Assembly: GCF_004331465.1 (NCBI RefSeq)
Contig: NZ_SJKB01000016.1
Location: 100,359-164,358, forward strand
Source: Kribbella pittospori
Lineage (GTDB): Bacteria > Actinomycetota > Actinomycetes > Propionibacteriales > Kribbellaceae
DNA length: 64,000 nt
Reading direction: 5' to 3'
The notes below the pieces were generated by a model. That model had not been told where the DNA came from. It saw only the letters and a program-made list of their open reading frames with translations, and ran no database searches. Shown here in pieces: positions 43,101-52,685 of this stretch (position 1 is the stretch's first letter; every line of letters starts with the position of its first letter). Made by a program: the position numbers and the translations under genes.

Positions 43101-44723
43101 ATGCACCCACGCGCAGGCCAGCCAGCTCAGCCCGAGGACCTCGTCGATGTCGAGGCGATGCTGACGGCGTACGACGAGATCACGCCGGATGTGGACAACC
43201 CCGCCCAGAAGGTCGTCTTCGGGACCTCGGGCCACCGTGGCTCGAGCTTGGACGGTGCCTTCAACGAGGCGCACATCCTGGCCATCACGCAGGCGATCTG
43301 CGAGTACCGGGCCGGTGAGGGGACAGCAGGGCCGCTCCTGGTCGGCCGGGACAGCCACGGCCTGTCGGAGCCGGCGTGGCGGACCGTGCTCGAGGTGCTC
43401 GCGGGCAACGACGTACAGACGCTCGTCGACAGTTCGGACCGACTCACGCCGACGCCCGCGGTGTCGCACGCGATCCTGCGGCTCAACCGCGGTGCCGGGG
43501 CCGGTGCGGACGGCATCGTCATCACGCCGTCGCACAACCCGCCGCGGGACGGCGGGATCAAGTACAACCCACCGCACGGCGGCCCGGCGGACTCGGACGC
43601 GACCGGTTGGATCGCGGCCCGGGCGAATGAGTTGATCGCCGGCGGCAACCGCGAGGTACGACGTACGCCCTTCGACCAGGCCAGGTCGCAGGCGGGGGAG
43701 TACGACTATGTCGGCCACTACGTCGACGACCTGCCCTCGGTGCTGAACCTGGACGCGATCCGCACGGCCGGGGTGAAGATCGGCGCCGACCCGCTCGGTG
43801 GCGCGAGTGTGGACTATTGGGCAGCGATCGCTGAACGGCACGGCCTCGACCTGACCGTGGTGAACCCGCGGGTCGACCCGGCCTGGTCGTTCATGACGCT
43901 GGACCACGACGGCAAGATCCGGATGGACTGCTCCTCGCCGTACGCGATGGCCTCGCTGGTTGCCCAGCGGGACCGGTACGACGTGGCGACCGGGAACGAC
44001 GCGGACGCGGACCGGCACGGCATCGTCACCCCGGACGCCGGACTGATGAACCCGAACCACTACCTCGCCGTCGCGATCTCGTACCTGTTCGCCAACCGCC
44101 AGTGGGGTACGGACGTCGCGGTCGGCAAGACCCTCGTGTCGTCGTCGCTGATCGACCGTGTGGTCGCCGACCTGGGCCGCCGGCTGTGGGAGGTCCCGGT
44201 CGGCTTCAAGTGGTTCGTGCCGGGACTGATCGACGGCTCGGTCGGTTTCGGTGGCGAGGAATCGGCGGGCGCGAGCTTCCTGCGCTTCGACGGCACGGTG
44301 TGGACCACCGACAAGGACGGCATCCTGCTCGCATTGCTGGCCAGCGAGATCACCGCGGTCACCGGAGAGACGCCGTCGCAGGCCCACGCGAAGCTGGTCG
44401 AGCGGTTCGGCGCCTCGGCGTACTCGCGGGTGGACGCTCCGGCTACGCGCGAGCAGAAGGCCAAGCTGTCGGCCCTGTCCGCGGACGCGGTCACCGCGAC
44501 GGAGCTGGCCGGTGAGCCGATCCTGGACCGGATGACGAGTGCTCCCGGCAACGGCGCCGCGATCGGTGGGCTGAAGGTGACCACCGAGTCCGCGTGGTTC
44601 GCGGCCCGGCCGTCCGGGACCGAGGACCTCTACAAGATCTACGGCGAGTCCTTCAAGGGCGCCGACCACCTCGAGCTGGTCTTCGAGCAGGCCCGCGAGG
44701 TGGTCTCCAAAGCCCTCGGCTAA
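43101..44723 (+). CDS. pgm: Phosphoglucomutase (alpha-D-glucose phosphate-specific)
   Basis: 540 residues from ATG 43101. TSGHRGSSLDGAFNEAHILA, then VITPSHNPPRDGGIKYNPPH with the phosphoserine (about residue 144), ATGNDADADRHGIVTPDAG (metal loop), GEESAGASFLRFDG (sugar loop) and ARPSGTEDLYKIYGESF (phosphate loop). These are all the alpha-PGM motifs. It interconverts glucose 1- and 6-phosphate for glycogen, trehalose and cell-wall sugar synthesis. Length close to the E. coli enzyme (546). The usual start MHPRAGQPAQPEDL supports ATG 43101 over the upstream codons. Confidence 0.96.
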   Translation: MHPRAGQPAQPEDLVDVEAMLTAYDEITPDVDNPAQKVVFGTSGHRGSSLDGAFNEAHILAITQAICEYRAGEGTAGPLLVGRDSHGLSEPAWRTVLEVLAGNDVQTLVDSSDRLTPTPAVSHAILRLNRGAGAGADGIVITPSHNPPRDGGIKYNPPHGGPADSDATGWIAARANELIAGGNREVRRTPFDQARSQAGEYDYVGHYVDDLPSVLNLDAIRTAGVKIGADPLGGASVDYWAAIAERHGLDLTVVNPRVDPAWSFMTLDHDGKIRMDCSSPYAMASLVAQRDRYDVATGNDADADRHGIVTPDAGLMNPNHYLAVAISYLFANRQWGTDVAVGKTLVSSSLIDRVVADLGRRLWEVPVGFKWFVPGLIDGSVGFGGEESAGASFLRFDGTVWTTDKDGILLALLASEITAVTGETPSQAHAKLVERFGASAYSRVDAPATREQKAKLSALSADAVTATELAGEPILDRMTSAPGNGAAIGGLKVTTESAWFAARPSGTEDLYKIYGESFKGADHLELVFEQAREVVSKALG

Positions 44724-45103
44724 CGCACGAAGGAGTCGAGCAACCGGTCCAGATCCGCGGCGGGATCGTTGGTGAGCCCGCTGTGGATCGGACCGGGGTG
44801 TACGACGGTACTGCGGGGCGCCGCAAGCCACCGGAAGCGCTCGCCGATCCCGGTCGACGCGGCCGGACCGACGGCAGGATCGCCGGCGCAGATCGCCCGG
44901 ATGTGCTCGAGCGACGCACACACCACGTCCACGTCGACGGCCGGATCGAGCGCCTTCAGCCGATCCGGATCGACATCCCACGCGGCGCCCAGGAAGTCCA
45001 ACCCCCGGCAGTAAAGCACCGCACCCACATTGATGAACTCACCACGCTGGATCCGCGGCGCCGCCCGCAGAATGACGTAGTCGAAAGGCACGAGTTCGCT
45101 CAT
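44720..45103 (-). CDS. DUF3037 family protein
   Basis: 127 residues from ATG 45103, overlapping the HipA-like gene stop (ATGA). FDYVILRAAPRIQRGEFINV, then AVLYCRGLDFLGAAWDVDPD and GIGERFRWLAAPRSTVVHPG and PIHSGLT match DUF3037 as I recall it. DUF3037 genes are often paired with HipA-like kinase genes, as here. The function of the pair is unknown; a toxin-antitoxin or regulatory kinase role is speculation. Confidence 0.8.
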   Translation of the reverse strand: MSELVPFDYVILRAAPRIQRGEFINVGAVLYCRGLDFLGAAWDVDPDRLKALDPAVDVDVVCASLEHIRAICAGDPAVGPAASTGIGERFRWLAAPRSTVVHPGPIHSGLTNDPAADLDRLLDSFVR

Positions 45104-45836
45104 CGCGCACCACCCGGAATCCAGGCGGACCGCTCGTCCAGCCGTGCGGTCAGGTAATCGAGGTACCGCTCCCGATCGCCGTCCTCCAGCCACTCGTCCG
45201 GCACCAGCCCGATCACCTCGGTCAGCAACTCCGGCGTGATTGCACTCGCCAGTTCCGCGTCCACCCCTGGTACGTCGGGCGTCGCGACCGAGAACACGTG
45301 GTCGGAGGCGTCATACGGGAGGGTCGCGAACTTCTCGGCCGGCATCCAGGAGTGGTGGAAGTACAACGCGGCGCCGTGGTCGATCAGCCAGAGGTTCTTG
45401 TGCCAGACCAGCAGGTTCGTGTTCCGCCAGGACCGGTCCACGTTGGCGACGAACGCGTCCAGCCACAGGATCCTGGCCATCGCCTGGTCGCCGGGGTTGC
45501 CGGCCGAACCGTCGTACCCGAAGGAGCCGGGCAGGAAGTCGACGGCCAGGTTCAGCCCGGCGCTGCGGATCAGAAGTTCCTGGATCTCGAAGTCCGGCTC
45601 GGACTTGCCGATTGCCGGGTCGAGCTGGATCAGCTTGAGCTCCGGCACGCGCAGGCCGAGGCGGCGGAACAGTCGCCGACGATGATCTCCGCGACCAGTG
45701 CCTTCGGGCCCTGGCCGGCGCCGTGGAACTTGATCACGTACGTGCCGAGATCGTTGCCTTCGACAACGCCGGGCAGCGAACCGCCCTCGCGCAACGGCAA
45801 CACGTAGCGTGTGGCGATGATGGTCGGCAGAGTCAC
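45100..45836 (-). pseudogene. HipA-like kinase gene with one-base frameshift
   Basis: The N-terminal frame starts at GTG 45836 (TRYVLPLREGGSLPGVVEGN, then YVIKFHGAGQGPKALVAEII) and is lost at about 45681. The C-terminal frame covers 45100-45650: LKLIQLDPAIGKSEPDFEIQ, DAFVANVDRSWRNTNLLVWH and LWLIDHGAALYFHHSW, the kinase catalytic and metal loops. At the junction the text GTCGGCGACTGTTCCGCCGC reads through as VGELFRRLGLRVPEL if one base (for example G) is inserted after GGCGA. Without a fix, the kinase is broken. Related intact genes are common in actinobacteria. Sequencing error possible. Confidence 0.75.
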
Positions 45837-45878
45837 GCCGCAGAGCCTAACCGGTTTGCCGTCGGGTACCGGCCGAGG

Positions 45879-46946
45879 GTGAGGCTACCGTTCTTCGGGG
45901 TGGAGGAAGAGTTACTGCTCGTGTCCGCCACCGGTCATCCGCTCCCTCGCAGCAAGGCCGTCGTGGCGGGCGTGCAGGATCTCGATGTCGAGCTCGAGCT
46001 GACCCGGGCCATGGTCGAGATCAACACGCCGGTCTGCGAGACGTCGACCGAGTTGCGTGCGCACTTGTCCGACATGCGTTCGAAGCTGGCCGACGCGGCC
46101 GCAGCTGAGGGCGCCCGGCTGCTGGCGATCGCCGTACCTCCGCATGGACAGGCGGCCCAGTCGATCACCCGGAAACCGCGGTATGAGGAGTTGGCCGGGC
46201 AGTGGGGTCTGCTGGCGCGCGAGCAGGGCGTGTGCGGTTGTCACGTCCATGTCGACGTATCCGGCAAGGAGACAGCGGTCCGGGTCAGCAATCACCTGCG
46301 GCCGTGGCTGCCGGTGCTTCTCGCTCTCACCACGAACTCACCGATCTATCTCGGCCAGGACACCGGCTTCGCGAGCTGGCGGTGGTTGATGACGACTCGG
46401 TGGCCGTGCGCCGGTCCGCCGCCGTACCTGGAGTCGGTCGAGCACTACGACGCCTTGGTGGCAATGCATCTGGCGGCGGGCACACTGATCGACGAGCGGA
46501 TGGTCTATTGGGATATCCGGCCGTCCTCGCATCTGCCGACGGTGGAGGTTCGGGTCAGCGACGTACCGCTGACTATCGATGAGACCGTGCTGCTGGCCAC
46601 CCTCATTCGTGCGCTGGTGATGACTGCCTTGGACGACGGCACGAACGGTCCGACGCTGGAGCCGGAGGTACTGCGGGCGGCGTACTGGCTGGCCGCACGC
46701 GACGGGATGACTGGCAAAGGTTTGGATGTTCGCACCGCCGAGTCGCTGCCGATGGCGGAGGTGGTTGGGCGATTGCGGCGGCACGTGGAGCCGGCCTTAC
46801 AAGAGCTCGGCGCGCTCGACCTGGTGACCGACGGCATCCAGCGAATCCTGACCGACGGCAACGGCGCCGTGAAGCAACGGCAGGCCTTCCGCGCCGGCGG
46901 CGATGTCACAGACGTCACCGAGATCACTCCGGCTTCGAAGAATTGA
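45879..46946 (+). CDS. YbdK-type carboxylate-amine ligase (GCS2 family)
   Basis: 355 residues from GTG 45879. RLPFFGVEEELLLVSATGHP is the ATP-grasp-like GCS2 start; ELELTRAMVEINTPVC, VCGCHVHVDVSGKETAVR and SWRWLMTTRWPCAGPPPYL, then SHLPTVEVRVSDVPLT follow. It should ligate an amino acid to a carboxylate using ATP, with weak glutamate-cysteine ligase activity known for the E. coli member. In actinobacteria EgtA (ergothioneine) is related but distinct. The divergent HipA-like gene starts 42 bp away. Confidence 0.9.
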   Translation: MRLPFFGVEEELLLVSATGHPLPRSKAVVAGVQDLDVELELTRAMVEINTPVCETSTELRAHLSDMRSKLADAAAAEGARLLAIAVPPHGQAAQSITRKPRYEELAGQWGLLAREQGVCGCHVHVDVSGKETAVRVSNHLRPWLPVLLALTTNSPIYLGQDTGFASWRWLMTTRWPCAGPPPYLESVEHYDALVAMHLAAGTLIDERMVYWDIRPSSHLPTVEVRVSDVPLTIDETVLLATLIRALVMTALDDGTNGPTLEPEVLRAAYWLAARDGMTGKGLDVRTAESLPMAEVVGRLRRHVEPALQELGALDLVTDGIQRILTDGNGAVKQRQAFRAGGDVTDVTEITPASKN

Positions 46947-47083
46947 CATCACGCTTTCACAATCCCTGCAGTATGTCGTTATGCCGAGAGCAGATTCAGC
47001 CCCTGATCCGGCGGAAATTCCGTTGTTGGCGACCTGTTGCCGAAGTACGGTCCGGTGGTCATTTTCCGCTGAAGGGGACATCA

Positions 47084-48046
47084 ATGATGAGTTTTCGAGG
47101 AGCCGTGAGGGTACTCCTTCCGGCTGTTCTGTTGTCCGCCGCCGTGCTGCCGATCGGCACCACGGCGCAGGCATCGACGTGTTCGGTCCCGAGTCTGGGG
47201 ACGCTGACGCGTGCGGATCTTCCGGCCGGGACCTCCGTCGTCGACTGTCAGGCCACGGGGCGTGTCCTGCGGGTCGGCAACGCAGGCGTGGAGATCCCGG
47301 CTCCCGGGCACGGAGTGGGGGTCGCGGCCGTTTCCGCGACGGGAGCCGAGCAGGTCTTCCAGGTCTCGGTCTCCGACGACGGCCGGATTTCGTACCCACA
47401 ATTCACCGAGCACAACGCCGACGGCGCCGGCATCACGGCGTCTCCGTCGGCCTGCAGTGACGGCGCCTATTCGCTGACCGGCACGGAATGGTTCGGCACG
47501 AAATACAAGTGGTACATCGGTGACGGTGGAATGCCGGGAGCGTTGTCCCAGTCGAAGGCGCAGGCGGCCTTCGCCGATGTCATCAACAACATCACCGGCA
47601 GCTACAACGACTGCGGGTACACCGACCAGGTGAGCGCCCTCAGCCAGTACATGGGAACAACGACGTACGAGTCCGACATCTCGTCCAGCACCACCTGTAC
47701 GGAACGGGATGGCGAGAGCACCTGGGATGCGGGCAACCTGTCGACCGGCGTCCTGGCGGCCACCTGCTGGTGGTACCAGCCCTCCGGCCAGGCCACCAAC
47801 CTCACCGTGGAAGCCGACGTGCGCTACAACACGACCGACTACAACTTCACGGACAGCCCGAGCACCTGCACGTCGCAGTACGACGTCCGCGAGGTCGGAA
47901 CGCACGAGGCCGGTCACGTCTTCGGTCTGGGGCACGTCGGTTCCGGCCACACGAATCTGACCATGTACACGTCGTCAGGCACCTGTGACACCAAGGAAAG
48001 GACCCTCGGCAAGGGGGACGTGCTGGGACTGCGCGCTCTTTACTGA
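47084..48046 (+). CDS. Secreted matrixin-like zinc metalloprotease
   Basis: 320 residues from ATG 47084, with GAAGGGGA upstream. A signal peptide (LLPAVLLSAAVLPIGTTAQA) precedes a propeptide-like region with cysteines. The catalytic site is GTHEAGHVFGLGHVGSGH (HExxHxxGxxH), followed by the Met-turn region NLTMYTSSGTCD. It secretes as a processed extracellular protease. Several cysteines suggest disulphides. Its stop is closely followed by a hairpin. A TTGACA at 46943-46948 might be its -35, but no clear -10 was found. Confidence 0.88.
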   Translation: MMSFRGAVRVLLPAVLLSAAVLPIGTTAQASTCSVPSLGTLTRADLPAGTSVVDCQATGRVLRVGNAGVEIPAPGHGVGVAAVSATGAEQVFQVSVSDDGRISYPQFTEHNADGAGITASPSACSDGAYSLTGTEWFGTKYKWYIGDGGMPGALSQSKAQAAFADVINNITGSYNDCGYTDQVSALSQYMGTTTYESDISSSTTCTERDGESTWDAGNLSTGVLAATCWWYQPSGQATNLTVEADVRYNTTDYNFTDSPSTCTSQYDVREVGTHEAGHVFGLGHVGSGHTNLTMYTSSGTCDTKERTLGKGDVLGLRALY

Positions 48047-48052
48047 CGGGCG

Positions 48053-48083
48053 ACTCCCGGTAGAGCATCGCTCTACCGGGAGT
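48053..48083. terminator. Bidirectional hairpin terminator
   Basis: A 14-bp stem (48053-48066 with 48070-48083) and a 3-base loop ATC, between convergent genes that end at 48046 and 48092. All pairs are canonical. Confidence 0.88.
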
Positions 48084-48091
48084 TCTCCGGC

Positions 48092-49879
48092 CTAGTGCCT
48101 CAGGAAGTCCTCGAGGCCGTGGAGGTCGTCGGTGTTGATGTGGTCGACGCCGGCGGCCTTGAGCTCTGTCCAGACTGCTTCGCGGGCCGCGCCCGGCACG
48201 TCCGGCGTCTCCCAGAAGCGCACCCGGTAGCCGGCGTGGTGAGCGGTCACCACGATGTCGTGCAGCTTGACCTGCTCGTCGGCCGGCATCGGACCGACGC
48301 CCTTCCAGGTGAACACGTTCGACCAGTTGTCACTCACCAGCGGCATCAGCCAAGCGGGCATCCCCGATTGCAGGTCGCCGAGCCGGCCGTCGTACCCGGC
48401 GTACCGGACCTTCTGTGCCTTCAGTACGTCGAGCGGCCGGTTGCCACTGATCACCGAGGTCACCGCGCCCTTGAGTACGCGCCCGTTGATGAACACCGTG
48501 CTGATGCCGCGAAACTTCTGCAGCGCCTCGTCCACCGCGGCGTACGTCGACGGCCCGTCGCTCTTGATGTCGATGAGCAACTGGAAGTCTCGGCCATGCT
48601 TGTACACCTGCCCGTGGTTCTCCCACACCCGATCGGCCAACGGCTTCAGATACAGGCTCTCCAGCGTGCGACCAGGTACGACGTCATCCAGGTCGTGCGC
48701 GACCCGCAACTCACCGTCGACCAGCCATACGTCCGCCTCGACGCTGTTGAACCCACGATCCAGTGCATCCTGCAGCGGACGCCGGTGGTCGTAGTCGTTG
48801 TGCGCATGCGCCGACGGCAGTGCACGGAACGCCGGAGCGTCGTACGCCTTGGGAAGCCTGAAGCCGTTCTCCTGGACGACGGAACGCAGCCGGTCGGGGT
48901 AGTCGGTGATGATCCCGTCGACACCGTCGTCGATCAGCGACTGCATGGTCGGCGGGTCGTCGACGGTCCACGGGATCACCTTCATCCCGGCCTTGTGCGC
49001 CGACTTCACCATGTCCGCGGTGACGTACGGCCGGTAATCCGGGTCGGTGACCTTGCCGTCCTGCGGGAAGCCGTGCACCGGCGAGATGGCTGACGCGCCG
49101 AACGATTTCGTCGCCTTGACCAGGTCGCCACCGAAGTCGTCGATGTCCAGGCCGCCCAGCCACGGCGACTTGCCCGGCTGACCGACCTGCAGGAAGTCGA
49201 AGTTGGTCAGCGCGACCAGCGGCAGCTCCGGCGCGACCTGGCGCATCCGCATCAGCGAGCCCCAGTCGAAGCTCTGGATCGTCACCTGCCGGCCGATCTT
49301 CGCCTTGCGGACCTCGCGCGCGACGACCTGGACGAACTGCTCGCGCGGCGCGGTCTCGGACGGTGCACCCGCCTCGACCTTGGTCTCGATGTTCAGCTTC
49401 ACGTCGTTCGCGTGGTAGCGGTGCACGAGCGCGAAGATGTCGCGCAGTTCGGGCATCCGGGCGCCCGGATCGGGCTGCTGACCGGGGAAGCCGGCCTGCG
49501 GCAGCGAACCGCAGTCGAGTTGCTTGACCTGCTTCAGCGTCAGCGTGTTGATGAACTTGCCGACGTACGGGTACTCCGCGTCGTTCGGCGTGTACGGCGC
49601 GGTGTCGCGGCACTTGGACCCGGTGACCTTGCGGTCGTGGGTGACCACGGCGTACCCGTCCTGGGTGATCTGGACGTCGAGCTCGAGCGTGCTGACGCCG
49701 AGTTCGAGACCGTGCGAGAAGGACGCGATGGTGCTCTCCACGGTGAGTCCGAGCCCGCCGCGGTGAGCCTGGACGTCGAAGTCGCCACGGTGGGCGGAGG
49801 CCGGTACGGCGACCAGTCCCTGGGCGACCAGACCGGCAGCGAGGGCAAGCGGAAGCAGCGCGCGGGGGAGGCGGCGCAT
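48092..49879 (-). CDS. Secreted protein with two glycerophosphodiesterase-like domains
   Basis: 595 residues with a signal peptide (LLPLALAAGLVAQGLVAVPA). Domain 1 (about 35-345) is GDPD: FDVQAHRGGLGLTVESTIAS, STLELDVQITQDGYAVVTHD and VIPWTVDDPPTMQSLIDDGV, with GIITDYP near the end. Domain 2 (about 355-595) begins SAHAHNDYDHRRPLQDALDR and SVEADVWLVDGELRVAHDLD: a PI-PLC-X/GDPD-type TIM barrel of the alkaline-phosphodiesterase kind. Both keep acidic and histidine active-site residues. It probably releases phosphate from glycerophosphodiesters outside the cell. Two such domains in one protein is not common. Confidence 0.9.
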   Translation of the reverse strand: MRRLPRALLPLALAAGLVAQGLVAVPASAHRGDFDVQAHRGGLGLTVESTIASFSHGLELGVSTLELDVQITQDGYAVVTHDRKVTGSKCRDTAPYTPNDAEYPYVGKFINTLTLKQVKQLDCGSLPQAGFPGQQPDPGARMPELRDIFALVHRYHANDVKLNIETKVEAGAPSETAPREQFVQVVAREVRKAKIGRQVTIQSFDWGSLMRMRQVAPELPLVALTNFDFLQVGQPGKSPWLGGLDIDDFGGDLVKATKSFGASAISPVHGFPQDGKVTDPDYRPYVTADMVKSAHKAGMKVIPWTVDDPPTMQSLIDDGVDGIITDYPDRLRSVVQENGFRLPKAYDAPAFRALPSAHAHNDYDHRRPLQDALDRGFNSVEADVWLVDGELRVAHDLDDVVPGRTLESLYLKPLADRVWENHGQVYKHGRDFQLLIDIKSDGPSTYAAVDEALQKFRGISTVFINGRVLKGAVTSVISGNRPLDVLKAQKVRYAGYDGRLGDLQSGMPAWLMPLVSDNWSNVFTWKGVGPMPADEQVKLHDIVVTAHHAGYRVRFWETPDVPGAAREAVWTELKAAGVDHINTDDLHGLEDFLRH

Positions 49880-50027
49880 GAGGGGTTTCCTTCCGGAGGG
49901 GTGGGCGGACGTCCCCGAGGCTGGCTGCCGCAGGGATACCTGTCCCTTCGTGAAGGTAGCCGAGAAAAGGCCGACGGGTGACCGCCGCGTGTCGCCGCCC
50001 GACTACGGAGCGCGCTCGTGAGTACGG

Positions 50028-52685
50028 CTACTCGTACTGGAGCGCTTCGAGTGGGTTCAGGCGGGCCGCGCGCCGCGCCGGCCAGATGGCGGCGAAGATG
50101 CCGACCACCACCGACACGATTGCGAAGATCACGAGTTGACCGGTCGGAATCGTGAAGGTGATCTCGTCCAGCCGGGATGCCAGCAGCGACGCGAGAACGA
50201 GACCCAGCACGATCCCGATCACCGCGCCGATCAGGGCGGTGATCACGCTCTCCTGCCGGATCATCCGCTTCACCTGCAAGCGCGTCAGCCCGATCGCGCG
50301 CAACATGCCGAGCTCCCGCGTCCGCTCGAAGACGGTCAGTACCAAGGTGTTGACGATGCCGAACAGACTCACCAGGACCGAGAGCGCGAGCAGGACGTAC
50401 AGCACGTTCAGGATGCTCTTCACGTTGTCGGTCTGCGCCTTCTTGAACGCCTCCCGCGTCATCGCCTTGGCGTTCGGGAAGGTGCTCAGCGCGCTGTCCA
50501 GGGCTGCCGTGTTCTCCGCGGTCACACCGCCGCGCATGTTGACGAACGTGTAGATGTTGAGCGGTTGCGACGTGGTCGAGTCGAACGTCTCGGTCGAGAT
50601 CGTCACGTTGCCGAACGGCGATCCGCCGGCCGGCGGCCGGAAGACGCCACGGACCTGGAGTTGCAGGATCTTCCCGGTCGCCGTCTCCATCGCGAAGCGT
50701 GAGCCCTGCGAGAGCGCGTGGTTGTCGGCGTACTCGGCATCGACGATCGCGCCGTCGGCACCGAGCTCGCCGAGCGACGCCTGCGAACCGGACCGCCAGT
50801 CGAACGTGAGCAGGCCAGGCGCCTCGGCATCGACGGCGGTGATGGTGATCGTCTTGTCGAACGCCTTTGCCTGACCGCCGCGCACGCTGGTCTGGGACTC
50901 GACGCCCGGTACCTCGGCCACCGCGGCCGCGACCGTCGGTGGCAACGGACTGAAGTTGTTCTGCGCGGTGATGGCGTAGTCGGCGCTGAAGATCCCGTCC
51001 ACGGCCTGCTCGAACGGCTTGATGATGCCCGCCCCCAGGGTGGCAACCAGTGTCACCAGTGCGAGTCCGATCATCAGCGCGGCGGCGGTCGACGCCGTCC
51101 GGTGCGGATCGCGCCGGCTGTTCTGGCCGCCGATCGCGACCGCGGGTCCGTCAGGGAGTACTCGCGGGAACTCGGCGGGCCGCCCTCGGAGCCGTCGTAC
51201 CACCCAGAGCGGGAACAAGAAGAACGGCCAGGCGATCGCGGTCAGTACGACGACCGCCCAGCGGGCGACGGGATCGGACACGGCGGCGAGCGGCCGGACG
51301 AGTCGGGCGGAGAACAGGGCGATGCCGATGAACAGCAGCAGTACGCCGGCACCGAGCAACGACAGCAGTGTGCTGGTCGACAATCCGTCGACGAACAATC
51401 CGACCAACACGAGAGCGATCCCAGCCACGGCGAGCAGGGCCGCTCCCAGTGGGCGGAAGCGATGCAACCGGCCGGGCGCGAGCGTTGCGCCCTCCCGGAC
51501 CGCGGCGATCGGAGGCACCCGGGTCGCCCGCCAAGCAGGTCGAAGGCTGGCCAGAACGGTGACCAGTACGCCGACCACCAGCGCGACGATGATCGTCCGG
51601 GTCCGGAAGACCAGGCCGTTGTTCGGCAGCGTGAAACCGACCGCGTCGAACAGCCTGAACAGCCCGGTCGCGATCGCGAGCCCGAGGAACAGCCCGACCA
51701 CCGCCGAGACGAGTCCGGTCACCAGCGCTTCCAGGACGACGGTGCCGAGGATCTGGCGACGCGAGGCGCCGAGAGTGCGCAGGGTGGCGAACTCGCGGGT
51801 CCGTTGGGCGATCGTGATCGACAGGGAGTTGGCGATCACGAACGAGCCGACGAACAACGCGATCCCGCCGAACACCAGCAGGAAGGTCTGCAGGAAGCTG
51901 AGGAAGCCGCTGGTCCCGGCCGCGTCCTCGGCGGCCTGGTCCTCGGCGGACCGGACCTGCGTCGCCTCGGGCAGGATGGGCCGCACCGCGTCGAGCAGTT
52001 GCTGCTCGGTGGTTCCGTCCTTCTTCGCGATCAGGATCTGGTCCAGCTTGCCGGACTTGTCGAACAGACGCTGCGCGGTGCCGAGCTCGAACCCGGCCAG
52101 CGTCGCGCCGCCGATCGACGACACCGCGCCGAACTCGACCAGCCCGGCGATCCGCATCTGTTCGGCCGGCCCACGCGCCTGTACGCCGATCGAGTCGCCG
52201 GCCGCGAATCCCTTCTCCTGTGCGCTGTGCGTGTCGATCACGACCTCGCCCGGCGCGGGCCAGGAGCCGGAGACGAGGGTCAGCGAGTTGAACTGCGGCA
52301 GCGCGGGATCCACGCTGAAGGCGAGGTTCGGCGCGCCGCCGAAGACGATCGCCTTGCCGTCCTTGCCGATGAGTTGCGCCTCGCCGGCCACCGAGCCGCC
52401 GGCCGCCCCGACCTCCGGCAGTTCCCGGACCTGCGTGAGCAGACCGGCGTCGAACGGCGGTGCGGTGACGGTCCCGTCCTCCTCCGCCTCGAACGCCGTC
52501 TTCCCGGTGATCGCGGCATCCGTGTTCTTGTAGTTCTCGGTGAAGATCGAGTCGAACGCGGACGTGATCGAATCGGTCAGCACGTACGTTCCCGAGATCA
52601 GCGCGACGCCGAGCACGACGCCGATCGCGGTCAGCGCCGAGCGGAGCTTGCGGGCCAGCAACCCCTGGACCGCGAACCGGATCAC
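50028..52685 (-). CDS. ABC transporter permease, MacB/FtsX type
   Basis: 885 residues, start GTG 52685. N-terminal helix IRFAVQGLLARKLRSALTAI is followed by a large extracellular domain and three FtsX helices (LLVFGGIALFVGSFVIANSL near 260), then a second large domain and another FtsX set (LYVLLALSVLVSLFGIVNTL, TALIGAVIGIVLGLVLASLL near the C-terminus). About ten hydrophobic segments in all. Lipoprotein-, lipid- or drug-handling ABC systems of this kind use a mechanotransmission mechanism. The ATPase gene is upstream, overlapping by GTGA. Confidence 0.9.
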   Translation of the reverse strand: MIRFAVQGLLARKLRSALTAIGVVLGVALISGTYVLTDSITSAFDSIFTENYKNTDAAITGKTAFEAEEDGTVTAPPFDAGLLTQVRELPEVGAAGGSVAGEAQLIGKDGKAIVFGGAPNLAFSVDPALPQFNSLTLVSGSWPAPGEVVIDTHSAQEKGFAAGDSIGVQARGPAEQMRIAGLVEFGAVSSIGGATLAGFELGTAQRLFDKSGKLDQILIAKKDGTTEQQLLDAVRPILPEATQVRSAEDQAAEDAAGTSGFLSFLQTFLLVFGGIALFVGSFVIANSLSITIAQRTREFATLRTLGASRRQILGTVVLEALVTGLVSAVVGLFLGLAIATGLFRLFDAVGFTLPNNGLVFRTRTIIVALVVGVLVTVLASLRPAWRATRVPPIAAVREGATLAPGRLHRFRPLGAALLAVAGIALVLVGLFVDGLSTSTLLSLLGAGVLLLFIGIALFSARLVRPLAAVSDPVARWAVVVLTAIAWPFFLFPLWVVRRLRGRPAEFPRVLPDGPAVAIGGQNSRRDPHRTASTAAALMIGLALVTLVATLGAGIIKPFEQAVDGIFSADYAITAQNNFSPLPPTVAAAVAEVPGVESQTSVRGGQAKAFDKTITITAVDAEAPGLLTFDWRSGSQASLGELGADGAIVDAEYADNHALSQGSRFAMETATGKILQLQVRGVFRPPAGGSPFGNVTISTETFDSTTSQPLNIYTFVNMRGGVTAENTAALDSALSTFPNAKAMTREAFKKAQTDNVKSILNVLYVLLALSVLVSLFGIVNTLVLTVFERTRELGMLRAIGLTRLQVKRMIRQESVITALIGAVIGIVLGLVLASLLASRLDEITFTIPTGQLVIFAIVSVVVGIFAAIWPARRAARLNPLEALQYE

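Noticed and set aside
43041..44981. Long minus-strand frame of about 640 codons over pgm
   Set aside because: Opposite the intact phosphoglucomutase; composition (Arg, Asp, Val rich) is that of an antisense frame.
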